Source: Rhizobium sp. NLR16a (GTDB lineage Bacteria > Pseudomonadota > Alphaproteobacteria > Rhizobiales > Rhizobiaceae). Taken from it: a stretch of 64,000 nucleotides of DNA. A model generated the notes under the pieces. The model made no database searches and had not been told where the DNA came from. It was given only the letters and a program-made list of their open reading frames with translations. Below, one piece after another: positions 8,147 to 16,768 of the stretch. The stretch spans positions 1,265,501 to 1,329,500 of the forward strand of contig NZ_CP072865.1 of NCBI RefSeq assembly GCF_017948245.1, written 5' to 3'. Numbering within the stretch: the stretch's first letter is position 1; the number at the start of each line of letters is the position of its first letter. The translations under genes and the position numbers were made by a program.

Positions 8147-9148
8147 TCAGGCGCTGACCGCCTCCGTCTCCATGCCGGAAAAGTCCACTGCCGCGAAAGC
8201 CGCCGCCAAGACCTCCGGTCCGGCACCGCTTTTTGCCGCGTCGGTAGAGAGGATCTGGCGGTAGCGCCGTGCCCCGGGCAGGCCGGTGAAGAGGCCGACC
8301 ATGTGGCGGGCCACCTGCTGCAGCCGGCCGCCGCCGGCGATATGGCGCTCGGCATAAGCCATCATCCGGTCGCACAGCGCCTGCCAGTCGGGCTCGGCCG
8401 CCGGCGCGCCGAAGAAACGCCGGTCGACGTCGGCGAGGATCGTCGCGTTCTGGTAGGCCGCCCGGCCGAGCATGACGCCGTCGACATGGGCGAGATGCTC
8501 GGCGGCCTCGTCGAGCGTGCGGATGCCGCCGTTGATGCCGATGAACACATCGGGCCAGCGCTGTTTCATCCGGTAGACGATCTCGTAGTCGAGCGGCGGG
8601 ATCTCGCGATTCTCCTTAGGACTCAGGCCCTTCAGCCAGGCCTTGCGGGCATGGATCCAGATCGCGTCGGCGCCGGCATCGAGAACGCGCGTGATGAGTT
8701 CCGGCAGCGCCTCTTCCGGCGCCTGCTCGTCGACGCCGATCCGGCATTTCACCGTCACCGGCGCGGTGGCGACCGCCTTCATCGCCGCGACGCATTCGGC
8801 CACCGTCTCCGGCGTCAGCATCAGGCAGGCGCCGAAGGTGCCCGATTGCACGCGGTCGGACGGGCAGCCGACATTGAGGTTGATCTCGTCATAGCGATAG
8901 GGTTCGGCGATTTTCACCGCCTCGGCGAGTTTGAGCGGATCCGAGCCGCCAAGCTGCAGCGCCAGCGGATGCTCGGCGGCGTCATGGCCGAGCAACCGCT
9001 CGCGCGGACCATGGATGATGGCGTCGGCCACCACCATCTCGGTATAGAGCAGCGCCTGCCGGCTGATCTGGCGGTGGAAATAACGGCAATGCCGATCCGT
9101 CCAGTCGATCATCGGGGCGACCGCAAAAATCGGCCTCTTCTCAGTCAT
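8147..9148 (-). CDS. dusA: tRNA-dihydrouridine(20/20a) synthase DusA
   Basis: 333 residues, typical for DusA. An FMN-binding TIM barrel begins FAVAPMIDWTDRHCR; the catalytic Cys95 lies in NVGCPSDRVQSG and is followed by FGACLM. Also seen are HARKAWLKGLSPKENR and NGGI (phosphate binding). It reduces uridines 20 and 20a in the D-loop of tRNAs using NADPH. The motif GxFGACLM and the LKGLSPKxNRxIPPL segment separate DusA from DusB/DusC. It ends with a few residues beyond the usual C-terminus. Confidence 0.95.
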   Translation of the reverse strand: MTEKRPIFAVAPMIDWTDRHCRYFHRQISRQALLYTEMVVADAIIHGPRERLLGHDAAEHPLALQLGGSDPLKLAEAVKIAEPYRYDEINLNVGCPSDRVQSGTFGACLMLTPETVAECVAAMKAVATAPVTVKCRIGVDEQAPEEALPELITRVLDAGADAIWIHARKAWLKGLSPKENREIPPLDYEIVYRMKQRWPDVFIGINGGIRTLDEAAEHLAHVDGVMLGRAAYQNATILADVDRRFFGAPAAEPDWQALCDRMMAYAERHIAGGGRLQQVARHMVGLFTGLPGARRYRQILSTDAAKSGAGPEVLAAAFAAVDFSGMETEAVSA

Positions 9149-9275
9149 CGACGATCCATTGTTCCTTGTAGCCGCGGCGCCTCAATGTTGGCGCCCTGCA
9201 TCGCCGCTCGGGCGAGATCATCATTAAGGGCGCATATAGCACCTGGCCTTGCGATCGACAAATCCAAGCGTGGCA

Positions 9276-9307
9276 AACAAAAACGGCGCCCTTTTCAGAG
9301 CGCCGTT
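9276..9307 (-). terminator. Intrinsic terminator of cspA
   Basis: On the minus strand, 26 bases after the cspA stop, an 8-bp stem AACGGCGC/GCGCCGTT with a 10-base loop is followed by TTTTGTTT. A textbook Rho-independent terminator. Confidence 0.85.
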
Positions 9308-9332
9308 CCTGCCGCCGAAGCGATGATCTAGC

Positions 9333-9545
9333 TTACGAAGCCGAGATGTTAACAGCCTTCGGGCCTTTGCCCATGCGGTCCGGCTCGGTGTCGAAGGTGA
9401 CCTGCTGGCCTTCGCGCAGCGACTGGATGCCAGAAGCCTGCAGCGCAGAGATGTGGACGAAAACGTCCTTTGCGCCGCCGTCCGGCGTGATGAAACCAAA
9501 ACCCTTGTCCTGGTTGAAGAATTTTACGGTGCCTTTGGTGGCCAT
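9333..9545 (-). CDS. cspA: Cold-shock protein
   Basis: 70 residues, one cold-shock (OB-fold) domain with both RNA-binding motifs, KGFGFI (RNP1) and VFVHI (RNP2). It binds single-stranded RNA/DNA and acts as an RNA chaperone. The ribosome site AAAGGA sits ahead of the ATG, and an unusually long GC-rich upstream stretch could form the structured leader common in csp genes. Followed by its own terminator, so monocistronic. Several csp paralogues are usual in rhizobia, so the exact gene letter is uncertain. Confidence 0.93.
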   Translation of the reverse strand: MATKGTVKFFNQDKGFGFITPDGGAKDVFVHISALQASGIQSLREGQQVTFDTEPDRMGKGPKAVNISAS

Positions 9546-10032
9546 TGGGATAGTCCTTTTCCCTTAGTCTGTCTAGTATCCGCGCCCCCGAGAGGAAGCG
9601 GACGGCTTTAGCTTTCGCCCCGATCGATTGGGACGAAGGGTCAGTCGGAGAAGTCACGTACGGGGAAAGAACGTCTACGCAGGCGGGTATTCCCGCGCCC
9701 CTTCCGTAACGGAAGAGTACCACATCAGTCCAGTCACCGGCATGCAAATGCCCGAGTAGGTGGATTGGTGCCATCATTTCGGTCAAAATGCAAGCGCCAT
9801 TATTGTGGCATGTCCTTTCTCGTGACAGGAAATGCCGAAGATTCAGTTACTTGACGAAAAGTTAGCAGATCCTTGCACGCCTGTGCCATATCGGGATTTC
9901 GTCCCGAAACGGGATGAGGGTCGCTTCGGTGGCCGGCTATGGATTTTGCGGAGCGGCGGTCAGAGCGGCAGGCCTCAGGTGAAGAGGATCGCAGAGCCTG
10001 CCTCCGGTGTTCTTGGCCCCGTCTTTGCTCCG

Positions 10033-10085
10033 GCCCTCATCCTGACGTGCGTAGCCCGCAGGGCGAAGCCTCGAAGGACGGGGGC
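10033..10085. repeat. Dispersed extragenic repeat (CTCATCCTGA...TCGAAGGACG type)
   Basis: Contains CCTCATCCTGACGTGC and, inverted, CCTCGAAGGACGGGG, the pattern of a repeat unit common between genes in rhizobia and other alphaproteobacteria. Related copies lie at 15716-15760 and 24995-25120. Confidence 0.5.
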
Positions 10086-10156
10086 GGCCACCGGCGCCAT
10101 TGCGTTCGATTCAGCATAGGGGCTTTGTGGAATGCAGGTAAGGAGTTGCACGTCCG

Positions 10157-10189
10157 CCCTCGTGGTTCGAGACGGCCCTCACCATGAGG
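10157..10189. repeat. Dispersed extragenic repeat (CTCGTGGTTCGAGAC type)
   Basis: CCCTCGTGGTTCGAGACGG followed by CCTCACCATGAGGG. Same two-arm organisation as the previous repeat but a different sequence family; it ends just before the stop codon of the DUF3828-like gene. Confidence 0.5.
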
Positions 10190-10212
10190 GCTCTCTTTTG
10201 ACGCCTGCGGTT

Positions 10213-10680
10213 TTACTGCGCATCCCCCAGCAATGCGCTCAGGCTCCAGGGATTGTCGCCCTGCTGATCGGCGATGTCATCGACCTTCCAGCCGCCATGC
10301 TCGCGCACCAGGCTGTAGAAAAGCGTTACCTCCTTGCCGTTGTCGAACTGCACCTCCACCTCGGCCTTGTCGTCCAACAGGATCGGCTGCCCGATCCTGA
10401 CATTGCTTGCCTCGCCATCCTGGCCTGCAATGACGGGATCGAAATCGACCGCGCCGACATCGCCCTCGGGCGTGTTGTCGAGATCGGCTTGGAGAAGTTT
10501 GTTCAGATGGTCGGAAAAGAAGATCGAATAGGGCGAGGGCGCCTCGGCGTCGCTCCTGTCGGTGTCGTAGCTGTAAAGCGCCTTGAGCAGCGCCTTCGGC
10601 GTCTTGTAGGTCTCCGCCAAGGCGGGCAGGGCCGCGAACGCCGAGATGGCGAGGGCGAGGATGACGGTTGGCAGACGCAT
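10213..10680 (-). CDS. Secreted DUF3828-like protein
   Basis: 155 residues. A signal peptide (MRLPTVILALAISAFAALPALA) precedes a domain with YKTPKALLKALYSYD, FDPVIAGQDGEASNVRIG and WKVDDIAD, resembling DUF3828, a periplasmic fold related to NTF2-like domains. No catalytic residues are known for this family. The ribosome site GGAGGAGAG fixes the start. It lies just downstream of, and on the same strand as, a GNAT gene, separated by 118 bases. Confidence 0.7.
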   Translation of the reverse strand: MRLPTVILALAISAFAALPALAETYKTPKALLKALYSYDTDRSDAEAPSPYSIFFSDHLNKLLQADLDNTPEGDVGAVDFDPVIAGQDGEASNVRIGQPILLDDKAEVEVQFDNGKEVTLFYSLVREHGGWKVDDIADQQGDNPWSLSALLGDAQ

Positions 10681-10798
10681 GCAGGCTCTCCTCCGATGAG
10701 CAGAGAATCATAGCCGAAACGAGCGTTGAGGTGGAGCGGCATTTTCTGAGATGCCGCGACGTGACAGCCGGCCTTGCAGACCGAAGGAGGGCGGCATG

Positions 10799-11185
10799 TC
10801 AGGCCAGCTTGATGAGGCCTGCCTCTGTCGGCCTGAATTCGCAGTTGCGATAGAAGGAGGCGAGGTGCGGTTCGAAATCGACGTGCAGCCATTCGGCGCC
10901 TCGCTCGCGGGCAATCGTTGTCGCTTCTCTGACCAGCCGCGTCGCAATGCCTTGCCGGCGCATGCCCGGGTGAACGCAGGTATCAAGGATAAAGGCATGA
11001 ATGCCGCCATCCCAGGCGACATTGACGAAGCCGACGAGCCTGTCATCGTGATAGGCGCCAATGTGAGCGAGGCTGCGAGGCAGGATGCGGGAGAAGTCAG
11101 GTGCTTCCGGCGTGTTCCAGGCTGCGGACCAGAGGCTGGTGAGTTCGGCGGGCGGGGGAAAAGGGTCGATGCGCAGGTCTGGCAT
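10799..11185 (-). CDS. GNAT-family N-acetyltransferase
   Basis: 128 residues, a compact GNAT. The acetyl-CoA site is visible as DTCVHPGMRRQGIATRLV (motif A, R-R-Q-G-I-A), then ARERGAEWLHVDFEPHLASFYRNCEF, the usual motif B. It transfers an acetyl group to an amine that cannot be deduced. Start supported by GGGAG at proper spacing. Its promoter region abuts the apparent SOS promoter on the other strand. Confidence 0.85.
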   Translation of the reverse strand: MPDLRIDPFPPPAELTSLWSAAWNTPEAPDFSRILPRSLAHIGAYHDDRLVGFVNVAWDGGIHAFILDTCVHPGMRRQGIATRLVREATTIARERGAEWLHVDFEPHLASFYRNCEFRPTEAGLIKLA

Positions 11186-11304
11186 GGCTGCTCCCGTTCG
11201 CTCATGGCTTCAGTTGCCGGGGCTGTTATCCGACAATTTCGCCCGCTTCGCAACCGATCTGCCGGACGCGAAGCGTATTCCAGCAGCGCACAACTGACGC
11301 TTTG

Positions 11305-11338
11305 TTGACCGGATACTGTTCCGGAACATAATAAGAAC
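11305..11338 (+). promoter_or_regulatory. Sigma-70 promoter overlapped by an alphaproteobacterial SOS (LexA) box
   Basis: TTGACC (11305-11310) and CATAAT (11327-11332) are spaced by 16 bases. GAAC-N7-GAAC occupies 11324-11338; its complement is GTTC-N7-GTTC, the LexA-binding consensus of alphaproteobacteria. The box covers the -10 element, the position expected for repression. A 12-bp palindrome TGTTCCGGAACA also overlaps the spacer. The downstream target is the small ORF at 11365 and/or the gene at 11582. Confidence 0.65.
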
Positions 11339-11364
11339 ATCTGAGATCTTTCCCGACCGAGCTG

Positions 11365-11466
11365 ATGACGATGTGGAAGATCGGCCGAGGCCCCGGCTCG
11401 CCCAGGAATGACGGGCTCGAGATCATCGAGGAAGTCGAGGACGATCCGGAGCCGACGTTGATCTAG
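11365..11466 (+). CDS. Candidate SOS-controlled micro-ORF (33 aa)
   Basis: Begins MTMWKIGRGPGSPRND, then an acidic tail ending in DDPEPTLI. It starts about 25 bases after the predicted start site of the LexA-box promoter. The ribosome site is weak, which lowers confidence. A basic, Trp-containing head and an acidic tail are seen, but no family is recognised. It could instead be a leader for the 230-residue gene at 11582, or simply non-coding. Confidence 0.35.
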   Translation: MTMWKIGRGPGSPRNDGLEIIEEVEDDPEPTLI

Positions 11467-11581
11467 GGCAAGTCAGGCAAAGGCCGTGGCGGTTTTGCGT
11501 CCGGAATTGCTTTGATTTCACCGGCTCGGGCGGGAGCCATTCACGAAACCATGCGGCAAGACACGAGGAGAAGGACAACGC

Positions 11582-12274
11582 ATGCCAGACGATGCCGGAA
11601 CGCTGTTACGGTCATTCCTCAACAATGCCCTTCGCAGGCAGACGCAGCGCCGGATCCGGGATTTCGGCGGCTATGAGATCGGCAAGCGCCGGCAGCCTGG
11701 TGTCATCGATGCGATCGCAGACGAGGTAGCCGAATTCCTCTGCACCTATCTCGATATCAAGGCGAACGGCCGACCGGCGACCAGGGAAGGCGTGGTCTTC
11801 GCCATCGCCCTGGCACTGGGCAATGTGCCCGATGATCTCGCCTACAGGCTGACATCCCGCGACGACGATGGGTGGAGAACCGTCTGCGAGTCCGTCGCTG
11901 TTTTCCTGGAAGGCTGCATGACGTTCGACCAGAAGCACTATGACGGCTCTCTGACGGCGCGATCGAATTATAACGGCTGGAAGGACTGGGAGGTGATCGT
12001 CAGCGGCGAGAGACCGAGGGGCAAATGGCGCCACGCCTGGAAGGAAAAGCCGGGCGACGATTTCATCGGCTTTGACGGCGAAACCTGCATGGGGCGGATC
12101 TTCAAGATCGATTTCACCGGCTCCGACGAGCGCTGGTACTGGCTGATATCAGCCGACGGCAGCCCGCGCCACGGCTGGCCGGCTGCGGGGTACGAGGCGA
12201 GCGCCAGGAGTGCGGCCTGCCGGGTAGAGCGGATTTATTTTGCCTTGGCGAAGGGGGAGGCGAGAATTGTGTAG
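11582..12274 (+). CDS. Hypothetical protein, 230 aa
   Basis: A soluble 230-residue protein with GAGAAGGA ahead of the ATG. The N-terminal half is helical (LLRSFLNNALRRQTQRRIRDF, IDAIADEVAEFLCTYLDI). The C-terminal half is Trp/Gly-rich with beta character (NGWKDWEVIVSGERPRGKW, ERWYWLISADGSPRHGW). No known domain recognised. It is the first full-length gene downstream of the apparent SOS promoter, so it may be part of the DNA-damage response; this is inference from position only. Confidence 0.7.
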   Translation: MPDDAGTLLRSFLNNALRRQTQRRIRDFGGYEIGKRRQPGVIDAIADEVAEFLCTYLDIKANGRPATREGVVFAIALALGNVPDDLAYRLTSRDDDGWRTVCESVAVFLEGCMTFDQKHYDGSLTARSNYNGWKDWEVIVSGERPRGKWRHAWKEKPGDDFIGFDGETCMGRIFKIDFTGSDERWYWLISADGSPRHGWPAAGYEASARSAACRVERIYFALAKGEARIV

Positions 12275-12581
12275 AGGTGAGGGTGGAGGCGGTACTTGGG
12301 TAGACTAGTTGGCTCTCTCCAGGTCGGGCGAGGGCGACTACTGCTCCTCCGTCATCCCAATAGTCTTGCATCAGAGAGATATTTCCTCGAGTAATGCGAT
12401 ACCCGAGCGCGTTATTTGGAGCGCCGGGGGAAAGTTCCCCGTTAAAAAAATTCGTCGCGATAAGGATGAGAATTTTTCCGTATCATTCCATTGCTGTAGG
12501 CCGATGCTCATTCAGGCAAGGCTTTGTTTTGCGGGCTCGAGACCGGCTCGGTACTTTACTGCACCAAAAGAGTCGGATTCA
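12275..12581. other. Intergenic region, no gene seen
   Basis: 307 bases between convergent genes. A weak A/T-stem (AAAAATTC/GAATTTTT, loop 16) at about 12445-12478 could end uvrB transcription. Nothing else stands out. Confidence 0.4.
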
Positions 12582-15500
12582 TTACCGCCCTGGCCGCCCA
12601 GTCTTCCCCTTCGTGCGCCCCTTGCGCTTCTGCTCGCCTGGCTCCTCATAGCTCCCAGCGCCGACCCGGCCGCGCACTACCGGCCTGACACTGTCGTCGC
12701 GTTCCGGCTGACCTTCCGGCAACGGTGAAAACCGCTTCGTGCCCTTGGCGACGTCGGGCTTGTCAGGCACATGGCCGGTCACCGGTTTTTCCGTGCGGCC
12801 GACGGTCATTTCGTCGAGGGTGTTGCGGCGGAAGAGGCTCTTGCCATCGCCGGCGGGGGTGGCGACGTGGCGGCCCATTTCGTCGAGGTCGGGCTTGCGG
12901 AACAGCGGGGTGGCCGTGTCGGTGCCGGGGCCCATGTCGTCGAGCGTGGGTTTGGAGAAGTAGGAGGGTGTGGCCCCCTCATCCGTCCTGCCGGGCACCT
13001 TCTCCCCGGTGGGGAGAAGGGACTCGCGGTTGGCTTTTCCGTTCCTTTTGCCGCCTTCCTGGTTGCGGGCTTCTTCCCTCGCCATCGGGTCGTCCATCGC
13101 GGCGAGTTCCACGGCCTTGAGGCGTTTGATTTCGTCGCGGAGGCGGGCGGCTTTTTCGAAGTCGAGGTCGGCGGCGGCGTCGCGCATGCTCTTTTCGAGC
13201 GCGTTGAGATGGGCCTGGAGGTTGTTGCCGACGAGGTTGCCGCCGTCGGCGAAGCCCTTGCCCGAGACGCCCGAGATGTCGGCGCGGACATGGTCGCGTT
13301 CGTAGACGCTGTCGAGGATGTCGGAGATCTTCGCCTTGACCGATTCCGGCGTGATGCCGTTTTCGAGGTTATAGGCCATCTGCTTTTCGCGGCGGCGGGC
13401 GGTTTCATCCATGGCGCGCTGCATGGAGCCGGTGACGTTGTCGGCATAGAGGATGACCTTGCCGTCGACGTTACGCGCCGCACGACCAATGGTCTGAATC
13501 AGCGAGGTCTCGGAGCGCAGGAAGCCTTCCTTGTCGGCGTCGAGGATGGCGACGAAGCCGCATTCGGGGATGTCGAGGCCTTCGCGCAAAAGGTTGATGC
13601 CGACCAGCACGTCGAAAGCGCCGAGGCGGAGATCGCGGATGATCTCGATACGCTCCAGCGTGTCGATGTCGGAGTGCATGTAGCGCACGCGCACGCCCTG
13701 CTCGTGCAGATATTCGGTCAGGTCCTCGGCCATGCGCTTGGTCAGCACGGTGCAGAGCGTGCGGTAGCCCTTGGCCGCGGTCTCGCGAATTTCGCCGAGC
13801 ACGTCGTCGACCTGGGTGCGCGCCGAGCGGACCTCGACCGGCGGATCGATCAGGCCTGTGGGGCGGATGACCTGTTCGGCGAAGACGCCGCCGGACTGTT
13901 CCATCTCCCAGGCGCCGGGGGTGGCCGAAACGGCGATCGTGTCGGGGCGCATGGCGTCCCATTCCTCGAAGCGCAGCGGCCGGTTGTCCATGCAGGAAGG
14001 CAGGCGGAAGCCGTATTCGGCCAGCGTCGCCTTGCGGCGGAAGTCGCCGCGATACATGCCGCCGATCTGCGGCACGGTGACATGGCTTTCGTCGATGAAG
14101 ACGATGGCATTGTCGGGGATGTATTCGAACAGCGTCGGCGGTGGATCGCCGGGATCGCGACCGGTGAGGTAGCGCGAATAGTTCTCGATGCCCTGGCAGG
14201 AGCCGGTGGCTTCCAGCATCTCGATATCGTAGCGGGTGCGCTGCTCCAGGCGCTGGGCCTCCAGCAGGCGGCCGGCCTTTTCAAGCTCGGCGAGGCGCAG
14301 CCGCAGTTCCTCCTTTATCGCCTTGATGGCGCCGTTCAGCGTCGGGCGCGGCGTGACATAGTGCGAATTGGCGTAGATCTTCACCGATTTCAGGTCGCCG
14401 GTCTTCTGGCCGGTCAGCGGGTCGAACTCGGTGATGGCGTCGATCTCGTCGCCGAACATGCTTATGCGCCAGGCCGCGTCTTCCAAGTGGGCGGGGAAGA
14501 TCTCAATGGTGTCACCGCGCACGCGAAAACTGCCGCGGGTGAAATCCATGTCGCGACGCTTGTATTGCTGGGCGACGAGATCGGCCAGCAGCTGGCGCTG
14601 GTCCAGCCGATCGCCGACATTCATCTGGAAGGTCATCGCGGTATAGGTCTCGACCGAACCAATACCATAAATGCAGGAGACCGAGGCGACAATGATGCAG
14701 TCGTCGCGTTCGAGCAGCGAGCGCGTCGCCGAGTGGCGCATGCGATCGATCTGCTCGTTGATCGAGCTTTCCTTCTCGATATAGGTGTCGGAGCGCGGCA
14801 CATAGGCTTCCGGCTGGTAATAATCGTAGTAGGAAACGAAATATTCCACCGCATTGTCGGGGAAGAAGTTCTTGAACTCGGAATAGAGCTGGGCGGCCAG
14901 CGTCTTGTTCGGCGCCAGGATGACAGCCGGGCGCTGTGTCTCCTCGATCACCTTGGCCATGGTGAAGGTCTTGCCCGAGCCGGTGACGCCGAGCAGCACC
15001 TGGCTACGCTCGCCGCTCTGCAGGCCTTCGACGAGATCGCGGATTGCCGTCGGCTGGTCGCCGGCCGGCTTGTATTCGGAGTCCATGCGGATGGTGATGC
15101 CGCCCTCGGATTTGTCCGGGCGGGCAGGGCGGTGCGGCGTCCAGATCTTGCCGTTCTTGTGCAGCGGATTGCCGCTCTCGATCAGCTTAGACAGCGCCTC
15201 GACAGTGGCGGTGACGCCGCCAGGCGAGATGCTGCCGGCATCCTCGAGCGAAATGTCGAGACCCGCCACCGGGTTCAGGCCGGCGGCAGCGCGGGTCTTC
15301 GGATCGGAGGAACCACCGATCGAGACGCCGCGCGCAGTCTTGCTCACCGTCGCGTTCTTGTTGACGCTGACGGCTTCCGAATGCTTGCGCGCCTCATTCT
15401 CCACCTTCTTGCGGTGCTTGCCGGCTTTCGAGGCGATTTCGCGCTGGCTTTCGACGCCGGACGCTTCGGCGTCCGCCTCCAGCTGTTTCACCCAATCGGC

Positions 15501-15593
15501 GACGGAGCCGGAGAGAGGGGCTCCCTCGAAGGACGACTGCGGGGCTTCCTCGAAGCCATTCGGGGCGGGGGATTTCTTCGGAGATTTGGCCAT
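12582..15593 (-). CDS. uvrB: Excinuclease ABC subunit UvrB, extended
   Basis: 1003 residues against ~670 in E. coli. The canonical UvrB starts near residue 168 ([19 protein letters not shown]). The Walker A motif GVTGSGKT is at 202-209, the beta-hairpin is in [20 protein letters not shown], helicase motifs follow (DESHVTVPQ, the IGRAARN motif), and the UVR UvrC-binding motif is in [18 protein letters not shown] Lys/Glu/Ser-rich N-terminal extension of ~165 residues and a C-terminal extension of ~145 are unordered-looking. The latter contains a translated palindromic repeat and three F-x-[KR]-x-x-L-D-[DE]-M motifs. UvrB loads at DNA lesions in nucleotide excision repair. No SOS box was found upstream. 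Confidence 0.97.
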   Translation of the reverse strand: MAKSPKKSPAPNGFEEAPQSSFEGAPLSGSVADWVKQLEADAEASGVESQREIASKAGKHRKKVENEARKHSEAVSVNKNATVSKTARGVSIGGSSDPKTRAAAGLNPVAGLDISLEDAGSISPGGVTATVEALSKLIESGNPLHKNGKIWTPHRPARPDKSEGGITIRMDSEYKPAGDQPTAIRDLVEGLQSGERSQVLLGVTGSGKTFTMAKVIEETQRPAVILAPNKTLAAQLYSEFKNFFPDNAVEYFVSYYDYYQPEAYVPRSDTYIEKESSINEQIDRMRHSATRSLLERDDCIIVASVSCIYGIGSVETYTAMTFQMNVGDRLDQRQLLADLVAQQYKRRDMDFTRGSFRVRGDTIEIFPAHLEDAAWRISMFGDEIDAITEFDPLTGQKTGDLKSVKIYANSHYVTPRPTLNGAIKAIKEELRLRLAELEKAGRLLEAQRLEQRTRYDIEMLEATGSCQGIENYSRYLTGRDPGDPPPTLFEYIPDNAIVFIDESHVTVPQIGGMYRGDFRRKATLAEYGFRLPSCMDNRPLRFEEWDAMRPDTIAVSATPGAWEMEQSGGVFAEQVIRPTGLIDPPVEVRSARTQVDDVLGEIRETAAKGYRTLCTVLTKRMAEDLTEYLHEQGVRVRYMHSDIDTLERIEIIRDLRLGAFDVLVGINLLREGLDIPECGFVAILDADKEGFLRSETSLIQTIGRAARNVDGKVILYADNVTGSMQRAMDETARRREKQMAYNLENGITPESVKAKISDILDSVYERDHVRADISGVSGKGFADGGNLVGNNLQAHLNALEKSMRDAAADLDFEKAARLRDEIKRLKAVELAAMDDPMAREEARNQEGGKRNGKANRESLLPTGEKVPGRTDEGATPSYFSKPTLDDMGPGTDTATPLFRKPDLDEMGRHVATPAGDGKSLFRRNTLDEMTVGRTEKPVTGHVPDKPDVAKGTKRFSPLPEGQPERDDSVRPVVRGRVGAGSYEEPGEQKRKGRTKGKTGRPGR
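12974..13021. repeat. Rhizobial palindromic repeat inside uvrB
   Basis: CCCCCTCATCCG followed by the CCTTCTCCCC...GGGGAGAAGG hairpin. The same element type is found between genes at 39457-39553 and 48209-48350. Here it is in frame and adds about 16 residues to the UvrB C-terminal extension. Confidence 0.75.
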
Positions 15594-15715
15594 GGCGCGA
15601 ATATGGAGAGAGTCAGCGCGAAAGGGAAGAGGCAAAGAGTACAAAAGGGAAACGAATGAATCGTTCGGATTGGCTCAACAATCCCCCGGCTTGTGGCTGA
15701 CCGCGGGAGCACCCG

Positions 15716-15760
15716 CCTCGTCCTTCGAGGCCCCGGAGGGGCGCCGTAGGATGGGCTCTC
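15716..15760. repeat. Dispersed extragenic repeat
   Basis: CCTCGTCCTTCGAGG followed by GCGCCGTAGGATGGG, the complement-oriented form of the unit at 10033-10085. Lies in the promoter-proximal region of uvrB. Confidence 0.4.
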
Positions 15761-15858
15761 TTGGGCGGGGCACCGTTGCCATCCTCTCGCCCGCACTGGA
15801 ACCGGTATCGGCCCTCGGCAGTTAGTTCCCTGTCAATTCAGCTGCAGGTGCGACTGCC

Positions 15859-16155
15859 ATTAGCGACCATTCCGCCTTCTGGAAAAAACCGATCTCGATC
15901 GAACTTGATACCGGCGAACGGCTGGTTCTCCGCTCACCGCAGGATGCGCTTTACGCACTCGTCTCCGACTGGCCCGTCAATGGCGGCGTCCATCAGCAGA
16001 GGGCGATCGATTTCTGCCGCGCCTGGCTTGCGGGCCGCATGCCGGCGGAAACGGTGCGGCAGGCTTTTATCCTTGCGGCGCTGGAGGCTGGCGTGGCGAT
16101 CAATGATGACGATGGGAATGGGACCACGAGTTCCGTTTCAAACCCACCTGTATAA
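15859..16155 (+). pseudogene. DUF982 protein lacking a normal start codon
   Basis: The frame gives a well-preserved DUF982 domain: HSAFWKKPISIELDTGERL, then SPQDALYALVSDWPVNGG and MPAETVRQAFILAALEAGVA. There is no ATG, GTG or TTG between the in-frame stop at 15823-15825 and the domain. The codon where family members start is ATT (15859-15861, before SDHS). Either the start codon has mutated and the gene is dead, or it uses the rare ATT start. DUF982 proteins are small rhizobial proteins of unknown function, often in many paralogues. Confidence 0.65.
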
Positions 16156-16302
16156 ATAGAGCGACGCAATCAAATTTACACGGAGCGCGATCAATGCGCA
16201 GCGTCAAATACTGTTTTTTTGTGTATTGCAAATATTATTCCCGCGATGTTTGTAGGAATACGCAGGGTTTATCACGATCCGATTCTTTGGAGATTCACCT
16301 GA

Positions 16303-16692
16303 ATGAGAATAAAAGTCCTTGCTTGCGCTGCCCTGCTGATGTTGGCCGGCTGCAACGCCCCCGTATCGCAATCCGTTGCGGATTCCCAACGTGCTCCCTC
16401 CAGTGACGTCCGGCAGAACTTCATCAATATTGTATTCAAGAGGAGTTATAGACACGAAGCGGGCGAAGTGGTTTGGGCGCGGATTTCCAGTGTGGTGCTG
16501 CTTGAGCCCGAGAAAAAGATCTATGCCTACTGTGTGCGGGTCGTGCCCAAGCGCAGCTGGGGCGACTGGGCCTACCTCGGCGTCTCCTTCACGGATGGCC
16601 AAATCCTCGGCGCAACCGCGAATGACTATCGTTGCAAGGATAAGCGGCTTCACTACTACCCGTTTCCTGAGCTGACCGGCATGAAGACCTGA
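16303..16692 (+). CDS. Small lipoprotein, first of a tandem pair
   Basis: 129 residues. A lipoprotein signal ends in the lipobox LAGC (Cys17). The mature part starts with SQSVADSQRAPSSDV and has the block VVWARISSVVLLEPEKKIYAYC, then DYRCKDKRLHYYPFPEL. The next gene (16769-17146) has the same plan, so the two are duplicates. No known domain. Predicted to be anchored in the outer or inner membrane, facing the periplasm. GGAG lies 10 bases upstream of the start. Confidence 0.78.
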   Translation: MRIKVLACAALLMLAGCNAPVSQSVADSQRAPSSDVRQNFINIVFKRSYRHEAGEVVWARISSVVLLEPEKKIYAYCVRVVPKRSWGDWAYLGVSFTDGQILGATANDYRCKDKRLHYYPFPELTGMKT

Positions 16693-16768
16693 CAGAGGGC
16701 AAAGGGCTTCGGACGGGTCATTGCCGTCTGCAGCCATGACCCCATCAACTTTGATACAGAGAATTCAA

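Larger units (their letters stand above)
9546..10212. other. Intergenic region: csp leader plus dispersed repeats
   Basis: 667 bases with no convincing gene. 9546-~9720 is probably the cspA promoter and leader. From 10033 on, two dispersed-repeat units occur (listed separately). Open frames crossing this stretch have the Arg/Pro/Ser-rich composition typical of non-coding GC-rich DNA. Confidence 0.5.

Noticed and set aside
9832..10187. Two overlapping frames of 80-95 codons
   Set aside because: They read through dispersed extragenic repeats, lack ribosome sites, and have Arg/Pro/Gly-biased composition.
12771..15659. A 962-codon open frame on the plus strand opposite uvrB
   Set aside because: It mirrors uvrB exactly, has the Val/Gly/Asp/Arg-rich composition of antisense GC-rich DNA, and no domain. 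UvrB on the other strand has all expected motifs.
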